Of a DNA stretch of 64,000 bases, positions 51,858-60,742 are shown one piece after another. The translations under genes were made by a program, and so were the position numbers. The stretch is from Candidatus Woesearchaeota archaeon (lineage in GTDB: Archaea > Nanobdellota > Nanobdellia > Woesearchaeales > JABIAG01), in contig JABIAG010000001.1 of the NCBI GenBank assembly GCA_018653365.1, forward strand, positions 390,951-454,950, in the 5' to 3' direction. The number at the start of each line of letters is the position of its first letter. Position 1 is the stretch's first letter. The notes under the pieces were generated by a model. That model had not been told where the DNA came from, made no database searches, and saw only the letters and a program-made list of their open reading frames with translations.

Positions 51858-52783
51858 TTGATAATCTTGCTGATTGCAGCATCTACATCTAATCCTTGAC
51901 GTTCAGCTTCAAAGCTTAATACAACTCTATGACGTAAGACTGGAAGAGCCATGGTCTTAATATCTTCGCCACTAACATGAGTTCTACCCTTAATCAAAGC
52001 TCGGGCTTTAGATGCTAAAATAAGCGCCATTGAAGCTCGGGGAGAGGCCCCAAACATAAACAATTCCTTATTCTTTCTAGTGGCAATAACAATCTTAACA
52101 GCTGCCTTTCGTAAATCATCAGCAATGGGCATGTTCTTAGTAAGTTCCTGAAGTTTTAACAACCGTGCTTTGTCCATAACTTTTTTAGGTTCAACAACAG
52201 TTTCTTTCTCAGTGTATTGCTTAACAATTTGAATCTCTTCATCCTCATTAGGATAACCCATCTTAATTTTTAACAAAAACCTATCTGCTTGAGCTTCAGG
52301 TAAAGGATACGTACCCTCTTGTTCAATTGGGTTCTGAGTTGCTAAAACAAAAAACGGATCTTCTAACTTAAACGTGCTTGTTCCAACTGTAACTTGCTTC
52401 TCCTGCATTGCTTCTAAAAAAGCAGATTGGGATTTTGGAGTTGCTCTGTTAATTTCATCGGCAAGAACAATATTAGCAAATATTGGGCCTGGTTGAAATT
52501 TAAAACTTCTCTTACCCCGTTCTTCATTAATAATATAAGTTCCAGTAATATCAGATGGCATAAGATCTGGCGTGTTCTGAATTCTTGAAAACTTAAGATC
52601 AATAACTTTAGAAAGTGTATTGATGGTTAGAGTTTTTGCCAATCCTGGGTATCCCTCTAATAATGCATTACCATTACATAATAATGCAATAATAACTTCC
52701 TCGATCATTTCATTTTGTCCAATCACAACTTTATGTAATTCTTTTGTAACGTGATCAAACATTTCTTTATGGTGTGTGGTCAT
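51854..52783 (-). CDS. MoxR-family AAA+ ATPase
   Basis: A 309-residue AAA+ protein. LLEGYPGLAKTLTI is the MoxR Walker A variant (GxxGxAKT). NIVLADEINRATPKSQSAF is Walker B plus the MoxR-specific extension. VLATQNPIEQEGTYPLPEAQ is sensor 1 and its flank. MoxR ATPases remodel or activate partner proteins bearing VWA domains, which are encoded next to it here. Encoded immediately upstream of DUF58. Confidence 0.95.
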   Translation of the reverse strand: MTTHHKEMFDHVTKELHKVVIGQNEMIEEVIIALLCNGNALLEGYPGLAKTLTINTLSKVIDLKFSRIQNTPDLMPSDITGTYIINEERGKRSFKFQPGPIFANIVLADEINRATPKSQSAFLEAMQEKQVTVGTSTFKLEDPFFVLATQNPIEQEGTYPLPEAQADRFLLKIKMGYPNEDEEIQIVKQYTEKETVVEPKKVMDKARLLKLQELTKNMPIADDLRKAAVKIVIATRKNKELFMFGASPRASMALILASKARALIKGRTHVSGEDIKTMALPVLRHRVVLSFEAERQGLDVDAAISKIIK

Positions 52784-52798
52784 TTTTTATCCTCCGGT

Positions 52799-53653
52799 TT
52801 AACTTTCAGCTAATTTTTTAAAATATCTTTTGACTATTTCTTGTCTTTTTTGTGGGATGTTTTCTTCAAATCCAAATGATGAATCGGAAAAAACATCTTC
52901 TTCGTAAGGCTTGTCCAAAAAGTTACGTCTTTCTGGTGGATCGAAGTTATCAACACTAACCTCAAAATCTGTTGGACTAATCTCTATATTAATTTTTTCA
53001 TTCCCTAACTGAACAACCTCTATTTCTCCAAAAATATCGCCTCCCTCAGTATCGCCCCCTCCCACTCCTGCAGTGAGAGCTAACTTCTTAAAACGCATTT
53101 TCAACTCATTTTGTGAATTAACAACTTTAAGTTTTTCTCGTTCTTTACTAATTTTAGCACTGAAGTCTTGAATTAAACCTTGAGAACGATCAATTAGATC
53201 TTCTGCATCTAAAAGCTTAATATTAAGAGAGGCAATAAGAATGATTAAAAAAGAAACGAAAAAGATGAACAGAACACGTGAAAGAACTTTTCTAAAATCA
53301 ATAAAATCTCCAATATCAACAAATTTCTTAACATTCTTCTTAACTTCATCACGTAATTGATCTATTAACTCATTATCCATTCTAATAGTGTCTTTAACAG
53401 TTCTTAACTTCTCAAAAAGAATGTTGTATTTTTTTTCAACAGCTAAAAAAGGACTGGTTTTAGAGAGTATAACACACTCAGTTATAAAGAAAAGCGAAGC
53501 AACAATTAATGAAATGGTCAGGGTAGGAAGGTTAAGAAGCATGAGGATAAGATAAGTTGTTAAAAAAATAACTGAAGCTCCAAGAAAAGCATTGAAAAAT
53601 CTAATCTTGTAAATTCCAGATCTTATCTCATTAACAAATCGTCTAGTTTTCAT
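52799..53653 (-). CDS. Membrane protein of the MoxR/VWA operon
   Basis: A 284-residue protein with predicted membrane spans at about 22-42, 44-63 and 127-147. The cytoplasmic stretch between carries a coiled helix (NILFEKLRTVKDTIR). The C-terminal about 110 residues are glycine/acidic and probably outside or flexible (AGVGGGDTEGGDIFGEIEV, SDSSFGFEENIPQKR). No family recognised. It starts within the stop codon of the coiled-coil gene, so coupling is likely. Confidence 0.65.
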   Translation of the reverse strand: MKTRRFVNEIRSGIYKIRFFNAFLGASVIFLTTYLILMLLNLPTLTISLIVASLFFITECVILSKTSPFLAVEKKYNILFEKLRTVKDTIRMDNELIDQLRDEVKKNVKKFVDIGDFIDFRKVLSRVLFIFFVSFLIILIASLNIKLLDAEDLIDRSQGLIQDFSAKISKEREKLKVVNSQNELKMRFKKLALTAGVGGGDTEGGDIFGEIEVVQLGNEKINIEISPTDFEVSVDNFDPPERRNFLDKPYEEDVFSDSSFGFEENIPQKRQEIVKRYFKKLAES

Positions 53654-54189
53654 GTTAGTCCTTTTAAGTCATCAATGTAATCATCTAGGTCTGCCAATAA
53701 TTCTTCAACAGTTACTGGCGCAATGCTATGTGTTACTCTTAATTCTTCTTCAAGTATGGTGTATTCATCTTCTAAATCTTCGACAACGGAGTCAATATCC
53801 TCAACCAAAGAGTTAAGCTGCTCAGTTCTAATTACTAAACTATCTTCCGCATCTTCTAATTCAGCTTTTGTTTTAGCTAGAAGTGTTTTGGTATCTACAA
53901 GTTCTGCATCAGTAAGGGCTTTTTCACCTGAAAGATCAGTATATAATTCATCAAGTTTTTCTTTATCTTTAGTCTTTCTTGTAATTTCTGAACCTGCCTC
54001 ATCTAATCTATTCTCTCTTTCCTGTAAATCCTCTATGAGTTGATCATACTCTTGGACTCGCTCATAATATTTTCCAGTAACATCATTATATGTTGTCTGG
54101 TAATATGCAGTTAAGCTCAAACTATATCCAATAAGAACAACAGCTACAACCAACAAAAGCAAATTAATGTTTCTTTTTAAATAACTCAT
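53650..54189 (-). CDS. Membrane-anchored coiled-coil protein
   Basis: A 179-residue protein with one N-terminal membrane span (INLLLLVVAVVLIGYSLS, about 8-26) and a long acidic coiled coil (about 40-160, for example EYDQLIEDLQERENRLDEAG, SLVEDIDSVVEDLEDEYTIL). It could be a scaffold linking the VWA proteins; that is inference from gene order. It lies three bases after the VWA gene stop and overlaps the next gene by four. Confidence 0.65.
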   Translation of the reverse strand: MSYLKRNINLLLLVVAVVLIGYSLSLTAYYQTTYNDVTGKYYERVQEYDQLIEDLQERENRLDEAGSEITRKTKDKEKLDELYTDLSGEKALTDAELVDTKTLLAKTKAELEDAEDSLVIRTEQLNSLVEDIDSVVEDLEDEYTILEEELRVTHSIAPVTVEELLADLDDYIDDLKGLT

Positions 54190-54192
54190 TTT

Positions 54193-56526
54193 TTATTCCT
54201 CTTTGTTTTTTAGTTTTCTTCTTAAAAATATTTCAACCAAAAATACAATGACCGCAATTGGCAATATCAAATATCTATAATATTCCCTATCTTCAATTAC
54301 TTTCTCACTATCCTTCTTAATTTTTTCTATAATTTCTTTATGATTGTCAACATCTAGGATTTGTCCACCTGTAAGTCCAACCAACTCTTCCAATTCAGGA
54401 TTAAGTCCTAAATCCTCAAATTCTCTTGGATAATTAACTGCAAACTCTTCACCTAAGATTTTAAAGAAACCAGTTTGATCTGGAACTAAATTACCTGAAT
54501 AAATATTAGTATCAATTTCAATCAATTGAACATCGTTAATATCTGGGACTTTATCAGAATAAATACTAATGTCTAAACTTTCTCCAATTCTTCCATCTCC
54601 AACATTAACTCTAGTTCCTAATTTTCTCCGTGGATCACCAACAACCCAATTAGCAGTTCTAGAAATTAACTTTGAATTACCCTCTCTCAATAATTGTCCT
54701 GACCAAGAATTGCCTGCATCAGTAGCAAGAACTGCAACCCTACCTAAACCAAATCTCCAAACAGATAAAATTGGCAAACCGTTACTGCTAGCAACCAACA
54801 TTTGAGCCGAAGACTTTGGAACTACCTGATTAAAACCAAAAATTTTCGCATTAATGTCTAAATCTTTAGTGATAAAATGATTAGAATTTACCGATCGAAT
54901 ACTCCACTCTTTTTTCTCATTACTTCGTTCAGTTCCAAATACAAAAGAAAGTTGACCTTCACTGCCCGCTTTAAGATATGTTCCACCACCATTAGCGGCT
55001 AAAAGATCCATATAACCCTCATCCGTGCCCTCACCAATACCAACAGTATAAATGTTAATACCTTCACCACGAAGCCCTTTTGCAATTTCTAATGCGGTTT
55101 GAGGATTCTTTGTTTTACCATCTGAAATAATAATGATGTTTTTATTACCTGCTGCAGATTCAAGAAGTTGACCTGCACGAAGCAGACCTGTTTCTAAATA
55201 TGTTCCGCCTGTATCTTGTAACGAATTGATCTTGCCAGGGGTGTTAAGTTGAGTTTTAACCTGATTAAGTTCTGAAATTGTATGTGCTTCATTATTAAAT
55301 GCCACCACACCTAAATAATCTTCAGGATCTAATTGATTGAATACACTCATAGCTTGAGCTTTTTCAAGATCAACAACTGACCCGCCAACTGTTGCTAAAC
55401 CTGAACTAATCGAAATATCAATAACTAACACAACATTTAGATCTGTGATGTTTTCAATAACAGCAGCACCAACCTTTGTAGGAAGAATGGTTTGGAATTG
55501 AGCAGTTTCATATCCTCCCAAATCAAATGAGCTTGGCCCACCTATAACAAATAAACCATTACCATCTAATAAATAATTGGTTAAACTATCTGTTTTATCA
55601 TTAACTAGATTCGCAGGAAGGTCGTTAAGAATCACCCCAAAGTACCTATCTAAATTATTTGGAAGGGTGGCAACTTTCTCAAGATTATACATATCACTAA
55701 AAATCTTTTCAATTGGCGAAGACTTTTGTGAAACATAAAGCGCTTTTGGTTTGTCTAAAGAATTAATTGCCTTAAAGAAAATGTTATTTTGTTGATTTGA
55801 ATCACTTACTTTTAATTCTGCTTGAAGTTTATGATACCCTCCAGAAAATAAAAGTCTTACTTCTTCTACTCGAGCCTTATTATCTGAAAAACGATTTATT
55901 TCTTGTCCATCTCGTTTAAGAACAACATCATAAGGAACGTTTCCAACATTATTGACTTTAATGTAAAACTTATTTTCTAACCCACTTAAAACCATCTTAG
56001 GACCAATAATCGAAACAGAGGCATCTTTAGACTTTTCTTTAAGTTTTATAACATTAACAGTTGAATTAATTACTGAAGCAAATTTGATAACATCGGCTAA
56101 ATCTTTTCCAGAATTAGCATTCCCATCACTAATTAAAAGAATGTTATCCTCGCCAAACATAGAATTAAGAAGTGCATTACCAATTGGGCTTTTAAGATCT
56201 TCCCCAACAACAACAGAATTAACAACATCTAACTCTTCTAAACTTGCAATTAGCGAAGCAGAATCATCTTTAAACAAATTCATTGATGAAGACTTGTCAA
56301 TTAAAACATTAACAACAGAATCTCCCTTTTCAATTCTAGTAGTTGAACTGTATGGTGCTGCAAGAGCAACAATCAAAAGAGTGAGAATAACTAATCTTGA
56401 AATGAAAACAATCCACCTAATCTTCTTTTTTTCACTTCCTTTAATGAAAGAGTGATGTATCAAAATCATCAAGAAAACAAAAACAACAGGCACGAGTCCA
56501 AATAATAAAATGTTTTCAAATTCCAT
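54193..56526 (-). CDS. Large membrane-anchored VWA protein with GATase-like domain
   Basis: A 777-residue protein. N-terminal spans (about 5-25 and 38-58) precede VWA-like segments: VNVLIDKSSSMNLF (incomplete metal site) and NILLISDGNANSG. A glutamine-amidotransferase-like region with LFVIGGPSSFDLGGYE, but no visible catalytic Cys, follows. A second VWA domain (VVLVIDISISSG, then LGVVAFNNEAHT and NIIIISDGKTKN) and a C-terminal span (YLILPIAVIVFLVEIFL) end it. The ATG at 56526 overlaps the TAA of the upstream gene (TAATG), with GGAGGGGG about twelve bases before. Confidence 0.85.
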   Translation of the reverse strand: MEFENILLFGLVPVVFVFLMILIHHSFIKGSEKKKIRWIVFISRLVILTLLIVALAAPYSSTTRIEKGDSVVNVLIDKSSSMNLFKDDSASLIASLEELDVVNSVVVGEDLKSPIGNALLNSMFGEDNILLISDGNANSGKDLADVIKFASVINSTVNVIKLKEKSKDASVSIIGPKMVLSGLENKFYIKVNNVGNVPYDVVLKRDGQEINRFSDNKARVEEVRLLFSGGYHKLQAELKVSDSNQQNNIFFKAINSLDKPKALYVSQKSSPIEKIFSDMYNLEKVATLPNNLDRYFGVILNDLPANLVNDKTDSLTNYLLDGNGLFVIGGPSSFDLGGYETAQFQTILPTKVGAAVIENITDLNVVLVIDISISSGLATVGGSVVDLEKAQAMSVFNQLDPEDYLGVVAFNNEAHTISELNQVKTQLNTPGKINSLQDTGGTYLETGLLRAGQLLESAAGNKNIIIISDGKTKNPQTALEIAKGLRGEGINIYTVGIGEGTDEGYMDLLAANGGGTYLKAGSEGQLSFVFGTERSNEKKEWSIRSVNSNHFITKDLDINAKIFGFNQVVPKSSAQMLVASSNGLPILSVWRFGLGRVAVLATDAGNSWSGQLLREGNSKLISRTANWVVGDPRRKLGTRVNVGDGRIGESLDISIYSDKVPDINDVQLIEIDTNIYSGNLVPDQTGFFKILGEEFAVNYPREFEDLGLNPELEELVGLTGGQILDVDNHKEIIEKIKKDSEKVIEDREYYRYLILPIAVIVFLVEIFLRRKLKNKEE

Positions 56527-58292
56527 TAAAGATCCCCCCTCCATTTAATGATTATAAGTTCCACTATAACAAATATCAGAGCAATCCAAATAATTGTTTT
56601 TGAAATATCTTTTTGTTTCGAAAGGCCAACTGCCTGATCTCCAGCAAGTAAAGAATCCTGATCTAAATCAATAATGCTATTAAGATTAGACTCCTCAAAA
56701 TTTAATAAGTTAGTAGCAACAGTGTTATTATCAAAATTATATAACCCTACTTTGTTCATAACAACCCTATTAGTTTTTAGGTCTCCAACAGGAGTAGAAA
56801 CTTCCTGGAACGTAGTGGGAATAATTTCTCCAGTTTGAAATTGTAATTTATATTCTTCTTCTTCAGGAACAAGATAATCAATTAAGTAACTCCAAAATAA
56901 AGGAAAATCAGGGGTGCTCTTAAAATCAGATTGGCGCTCTAAAATTCCATACGTAATTATGTTATCTTTAACACAAATCAAAGTATTATTTGTATCTGTA
57001 ATAACCCACTCTTGACAATCTTCTTCAGCAGTAGAGAAATATTTGTAAACCTTACTAAACTCGACATCCGAAGTAACAGCATTATTAATAATCTTAATTG
57101 GTTGACCATTTTCTAAAGGAGCAAATAATGCTAAATTAGCTAATTTTTTGTAATCAATCAGGTGAGAATCAGATTGTAAATGTAATATGATTCCTGAATC
57201 TTTATTTTTTTCAATATCATGAAAAGTCGAGGGAAGAATTTTGGCTTTGTCAATATCTTTTATTATGTAAAGTTTGAAATCTCCATCAGGAACGACCGGA
57301 AGCTGAGTAGTGGTTATCTCCAACTTATTTAATGATTCAAGAGCGGTCTTAAGATAATCTTTACCCTCATTATTAGTAACATAAAGCGTTGGAATTCGTT
57401 TTACCTCAGGTAAACTAACATAAGCAACATTATCAACAGGAAAATCATCATTAACTTCTAGTTCAAACATGTTAGACCCTGGGGTTAAATCAAAATAAAT
57501 CGACTCAACACCGTTAGCTCGAAGAACAAGTTCTTTAGATTGCGTTGCAGACTTAACGTTAAACTTGACATTTTGAGAATTATAATTCTTAATTTTTAGT
57601 CGGGCTTGATCAGTAACTTCTAGATCAATAATTCCTACATTGTTAACTGGTTTGTTAAATGATTTAAAGACAACTCGAATATTCTTAGCATTTAACTGAC
57701 GCTTAGCAATTACGGGTTCAGGAATAGAGGCAAAATCAGAAAGAATATAAACCGTTCCACCCTGCATTAAACTAGATGCTTGTAACATTGCATCCTCAAT
57801 ATTTGAAAGCGTATCTGAGGGTTGAATGTTAGCCAAAATATCTGCTGCCTTTTCAGAACTGCCCTTCTCCACTAAGGTAAAGGGAATGTTCTCAGCAAGA
57901 ATAATAGAAACTTTATCTTTATCTTTGATTAAACTTTGCGCTTCCTTAATCGCTGCACTAAATCGAGTTGAAGAATCATATTTAGCCTGCATGCTGGCAC
58001 TAGAATCTAAAATTAAAGTAATGTGTTCCTCGCTCCTTTCTTGAGAGATGTTAAGTAACGGAGTTGCAGCAGCAAAAGCTAAAAGTAATATTGCTAATAA
58101 TTGTAATATAAATAACATGTTAGCCATGAGTTTCTTAAAGAAGGCTGAACGCTTTTTAATGGCTTTATCTTTAATAAAAAACATCAATGAAGAAAACACT
58201 TTCTTTTTAGGCTTACGAGAAAACAAATAAAATAAAACTAATGGAATAAGAAGAGCTAATGCGCTAAGTGCAAGGGGATTTCGGAAAGGCAT
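56526..58292 (-). CDS. BatA-type membrane protein with VWA domain
   Basis: A 588-residue protein. Residues 1-75 are the BatA N-terminal domain with two spans (FRNPLALSALALLIPLVLFY, LMANMLFILQLLAILLLAFA). A VWA domain follows with HITLILDSSASMQAKY (DxSxS metal site) and GGTVYILSDFASI. A beta-rich outer region (about 220-560) ends in a C-terminal span (KTIIWIALIFVIVELIII). First gene of the operon; minus-strand TATA box (actatataaac, 58313-58323) lies about 25 bases upstream, so probably leaderless. Confidence 0.85.
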   Translation of the reverse strand: MPFRNPLALSALALLIPLVLFYLFSRKPKKKVFSSLMFFIKDKAIKKRSAFFKKLMANMLFILQLLAILLLAFAAATPLLNISQERSEEHITLILDSSASMQAKYDSSTRFSAAIKEAQSLIKDKDKVSIILAENIPFTLVEKGSSEKAADILANIQPSDTLSNIEDAMLQASSLMQGGTVYILSDFASIPEPVIAKRQLNAKNIRVVFKSFNKPVNNVGIIDLEVTDQARLKIKNYNSQNVKFNVKSATQSKELVLRANGVESIYFDLTPGSNMFELEVNDDFPVDNVAYVSLPEVKRIPTLYVTNNEGKDYLKTALESLNKLEITTTQLPVVPDGDFKLYIIKDIDKAKILPSTFHDIEKNKDSGIILHLQSDSHLIDYKKLANLALFAPLENGQPIKIINNAVTSDVEFSKVYKYFSTAEEDCQEWVITDTNNTLICVKDNIITYGILERQSDFKSTPDFPLFWSYLIDYLVPEEEEYKLQFQTGEIIPTTFQEVSTPVGDLKTNRVVMNKVGLYNFDNNTVATNLLNFEESNLNSIIDLDQDSLLAGDQAVGLSKQKDISKTIIWIALIFVIVELIIIKWRGDL

Positions 58293-58367
58293 GATAACTT
58301 TTTGGCGAATGGGTTTATATAGTTTTTGCTGCTAAGCTTTATAAATGCATCTTGATTATTTAAAAGC

Positions 58368-58874
58368 ATGATAGTGACGTTAAGCGATAGAGCTAGTTTA
58401 GAAGTTCCTGAAGAGTTCTTAGAGTACTTATCTTCACACAAAAAACCAGCTTTTGTAAAGGGCTTTTTTACTCGACTAAAACGAGTTGTAAGAGAACGAA
58501 CAAAAGCCGAAGTTGGTTTAGATATTCTTGGGAATGAAACAAGAGGAATAACTTTCTTCGCTCAACAAATTGGATTATACTTTCGAAGAGAGGATCAGTT
58601 ACTTTTTGGTATAACCGAACCTAGTGAATATGCTCCCATAGTTCTTGGTAAAAAGGGACCTTTAAGAGGGGGAGTAAAACCGTTGAACGAATTTGATTTA
58701 GATTTCAAAGTGAATGGTGCTAGTTGTGAAGTTGTTTTAAGTTCAGATGTTTTATTAAAAAGCAGAATAACACAATTTAATAGAAGGTATGGTGCAGGAG
58801 TTGCAAATTATGCCCCTCATGCAACTCCATCAGAATTACACTTACTAGAAACTTTTTTTGGATATGAAAGATAA
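58368..58874 (+). CDS. Orphan protein
   Basis: A 168-residue protein that I do not recognise. Basic helix KGFFTRLKRVVRERTKAEVG in the first half, then mixed beta segments (FGITEPSEYAPIVLGKKG, ASCEVVLSSDVLL). No signal or membrane span. TATA box ctttataaatg (58336-58346) supports the start, divergent from the BatA operon. It overlaps the next gene by eleven bases. Confidence 0.5.
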   Translation: MIVTLSDRASLEVPEEFLEYLSSHKKPAFVKGFFTRLKRVVRERTKAEVGLDILGNETRGITFFAQQIGLYFRREDQLLFGITEPSEYAPIVLGKKGPLRGGVKPLNEFDLDFKVNGASCEVVLSSDVLLKSRITQFNRRYGAGVANYAPHATPSELHLLETFFGYER

Positions 58875-59214
58875 AGGTTACAAAAGTATATTGGTTAAAA
58901 TCATGAGTCGAAGAGTTAATGTAGGGGACAGAAATGTTGAGGTTATTATCGGTAAAGGAATGCAAGCTCATCTAACTGAGGTTGTTTTCCCTAAAATGCG
59001 ATTTACTCAGTATGGTGATTTTCTTAAAGTTTTGGAGAGGGAGGTAAGAAAATTATTTCAATCTGAACAATGTGAGGTATCTGATCCAAAAATGTGGGTG
59101 TTAAGATACGCAGGATATGAAGAAGAAAATGTGAAACCAACTGAAAATCAAAGAACTCTTCCTATAGAAAGAGGGATTTTTGGTGACCAAATGGTCTTCT
59201 ATACAAACTTTTAA
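58864..59214 (+). CDS. Orphan small protein
   Basis: A 116-residue protein, function unknown. Likely beta strands (RRVNVGDRNVEVIIGKGM) and a helix (YGDFLKVLEREVRKLFQSEQ). The ATG at 58864 is taken rather than a TTG six bases earlier. Co-transcribed with the preceding orphan (11-base overlap). Confidence 0.5.
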   Translation: MKDKGYKSILVKIMSRRVNVGDRNVEVIIGKGMQAHLTEVVFPKMRFTQYGDFLKVLEREVRKLFQSEQCEVSDPKMWVLRYAGYEEENVKPTENQRTLPIERGIFGDQMVFYTNF

Positions 59215-59258
59215 AAGTTCTACAAAACATTTAAATAGGTTCTGAATAATAAACTAGT

Positions 59259-59414
59259 ATGAATCTCTTTAAAAAAAAATGTTATGTCTGTAGTAAATGT
59301 GGATATAAATCTGTACAAGCAATCAAGACCTGTCCCACGTGTGGAACGAGTCTAGAAGAATATTGTTGTAAGTGCGGATGTGCAAAAGGGAATTGTACTT
59401 GTAAAAAATGCTAA
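59259..59414 (+). CDS. 51-residue cysteine-rich metal-binding mini-protein
   Basis: This short frame encodes 51 residues with 12 cysteines: C8-x2-C11-x2-C14, C25-x2-C28, then C36-C37-x-C39-x-C41, C46-x-C48-x2-C51. The first five resemble a zinc ribbon (CYVCSKCGY...TCPTCGT). The tail (CCKCGCAKGNCTCKKC) looks like a metallothionein. TATA box atttaaatag (59229-59238) lies about 25 bases before the ATG, typical of a leaderless gene. It ends 38 bases before thioredoxin reductase. Metal binding or redox role is inference. Confidence 0.65.
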   Translation: MNLFKKKCYVCSKCGYKSVQAIKTCPTCGTSLEEYCCKCGCAKGNCTCKKC

Positions 59415-59451
59415 TTATGAACCTAATTTCAGAATGGCACGGAGTGGAGTG

Positions 59452-60366
59452 ATGTTAGACACAATAATTATTGGAGGCGGACCCGCAGCACTAGCCGCAG
59501 CAGTATATGCCGCACGACAAAAAATAAAATTTATTGTTATTTCTAAAGATGTTGGAGGACAGGTAGCCTGGAGTAGTGATGTTGAAAATTATCTTGGATT
59601 TAGCTCAATTGTTGGAATAAAATTAGCTGGAGAATTTAAAAAACATGTAGAAACCAATGGCGTTAAAGTTGAAATGGCTGAAGTTGTTGGAATTGAAAAA
59701 AAAGGAAAACAATTCATTGTTAAAACACCAACAAAAAATTATGAAACTAAAACAGTTTTGATCACCTCAGGAAAAAAACCAAGAAAATTAGGTGTGAAGG
59801 GCGAAGAAGATTACGAAAAAAGAGGAGTGGCATATTGTGCAACCTGTGACGGACCAGTATTTAGCGGAATGAATGTTGCAGTTATTGGCGGAGGAAATTC
59901 GGCTTTAGACGCAGCATTGTTACTAGATAAGTATGCCAAAAAAATATATGTTGTTAATTTGAATAATCAATTATCTGGAGAACGAATGTTGCTTAGCAAA
60001 GTTAAGAAAAGCAAAAAAGTTCACATTTACGACAATGCAATCACTAAAGAAATAAAGGGAGATGGAAAAAAGGTAACCTCTCTAAGTTTTGAACAAAACG
60101 GAAAAGAGTTCGAAATTAAGGTTGGGGGAGTGTTTGTAGAAATTGGAAGTGTACCCTCAAATTCTTTTGATAAACTAACAAAGAAAAACCAGTGGGGAGA
60201 AATAACTATTCATACTAAAAATGGAATTTCAAATCAAACCTCAGTAACTGGAATGTTTGCTGCCGGAGATGTGAGTAGTGTTCCTGAGAAACAAGTGATA
60301 GTAGCAGCGGGAGAGGGAGTAAAAGCAATATTGGGAATATTTAAATACTTGAATGGTTTGAAATAA
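59452..60366 (+). CDS. trxB: Thioredoxin reductase
   Basis: A 304-residue flavoenzyme that reduces thioredoxin. IIIGGGPAALAAAVYAARQ is the FAD site. YCATCDGP carries the redox pair C129/C132. VIGGGNSALDAALLL is the second dinucleotide site, and GMFAAGDVSS closes the FAD fold. The NADPH phosphate-binding arginines (HRR.. after the second Gly motif) are not obvious; NLNNQLSGERML stands there, so the donor may differ. The ATG at 59452 is chosen because of GGAGTG just before and family length; the longer upstream frame overlaps the Cys-rich gene. Confidence 0.93.
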   Translation: MLDTIIIGGGPAALAAAVYAARQKIKFIVISKDVGGQVAWSSDVENYLGFSSIVGIKLAGEFKKHVETNGVKVEMAEVVGIEKKGKQFIVKTPTKNYETKTVLITSGKKPRKLGVKGEEDYEKRGVAYCATCDGPVFSGMNVAVIGGGNSALDAALLLDKYAKKIYVVNLNNQLSGERMLLSKVKKSKKVHIYDNAITKEIKGDGKKVTSLSFEQNGKEFEIKVGGVFVEIGSVPSNSFDKLTKKNQWGEITIHTKNGISNQTSVTGMFAAGDVSSVPEKQVIVAAGEGVKAILGIFKYLNGLK

Positions 60367-60381
60367 AAAAGGTGATAAAAC

Positions 60382-60708
60382 ATGGTTTCGCATGATGATA
60401 AAGTAATGGGAATGTTAGCACATCTATTAGGTATTTTTACTTGGTTTATAGGACCCTTGATTATACTCTTGGTTGCTAAAGACAAACACAAATTTGCATA
60501 CAAAAATGCAGCACACGCAATAAACTTTCAGATAAGCGTAACAATCTACGCAATAATCTGCGCATTGTTGGTTCTGGTATTAATTGGGTTATTATTATTG
60601 CCAATACTTATGATATTTGCACTAGTAGTAGAAATCGTAGGAAGTGTGAAAGCATATGAAGGAGCAGTATACAAATACCCTCTAGAAATACCTTTTATTA
60701 AAGCATAG
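60382..60708 (+). CDS. DUF4870 (Tic20-like) membrane protein
   Basis: A 108-residue protein. KVMGMLAHLLGIFTWFIGPL, then HKFAYKNAAHAINFQISVTI and two C-terminal spans match the DUF4870 pattern of small four-helix membrane proteins. Function not known. GGTGATAAAAC before the ATG looks like an archaeal ribosome-binding site. It follows trxB after 15 bases and could be in the same transcript. Confidence 0.85.
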   Translation: MVSHDDKVMGMLAHLLGIFTWFIGPLIILLVAKDKHKFAYKNAAHAINFQISVTIYAIICALLVLVLIGLLLLPILMIFALVVEIVGSVKAYEGAVYKYPLEIPFIKA

Positions 60709-60742
60709 AAAAGTTTTTATATTTCTTTTTCTTTTTTCTTAT

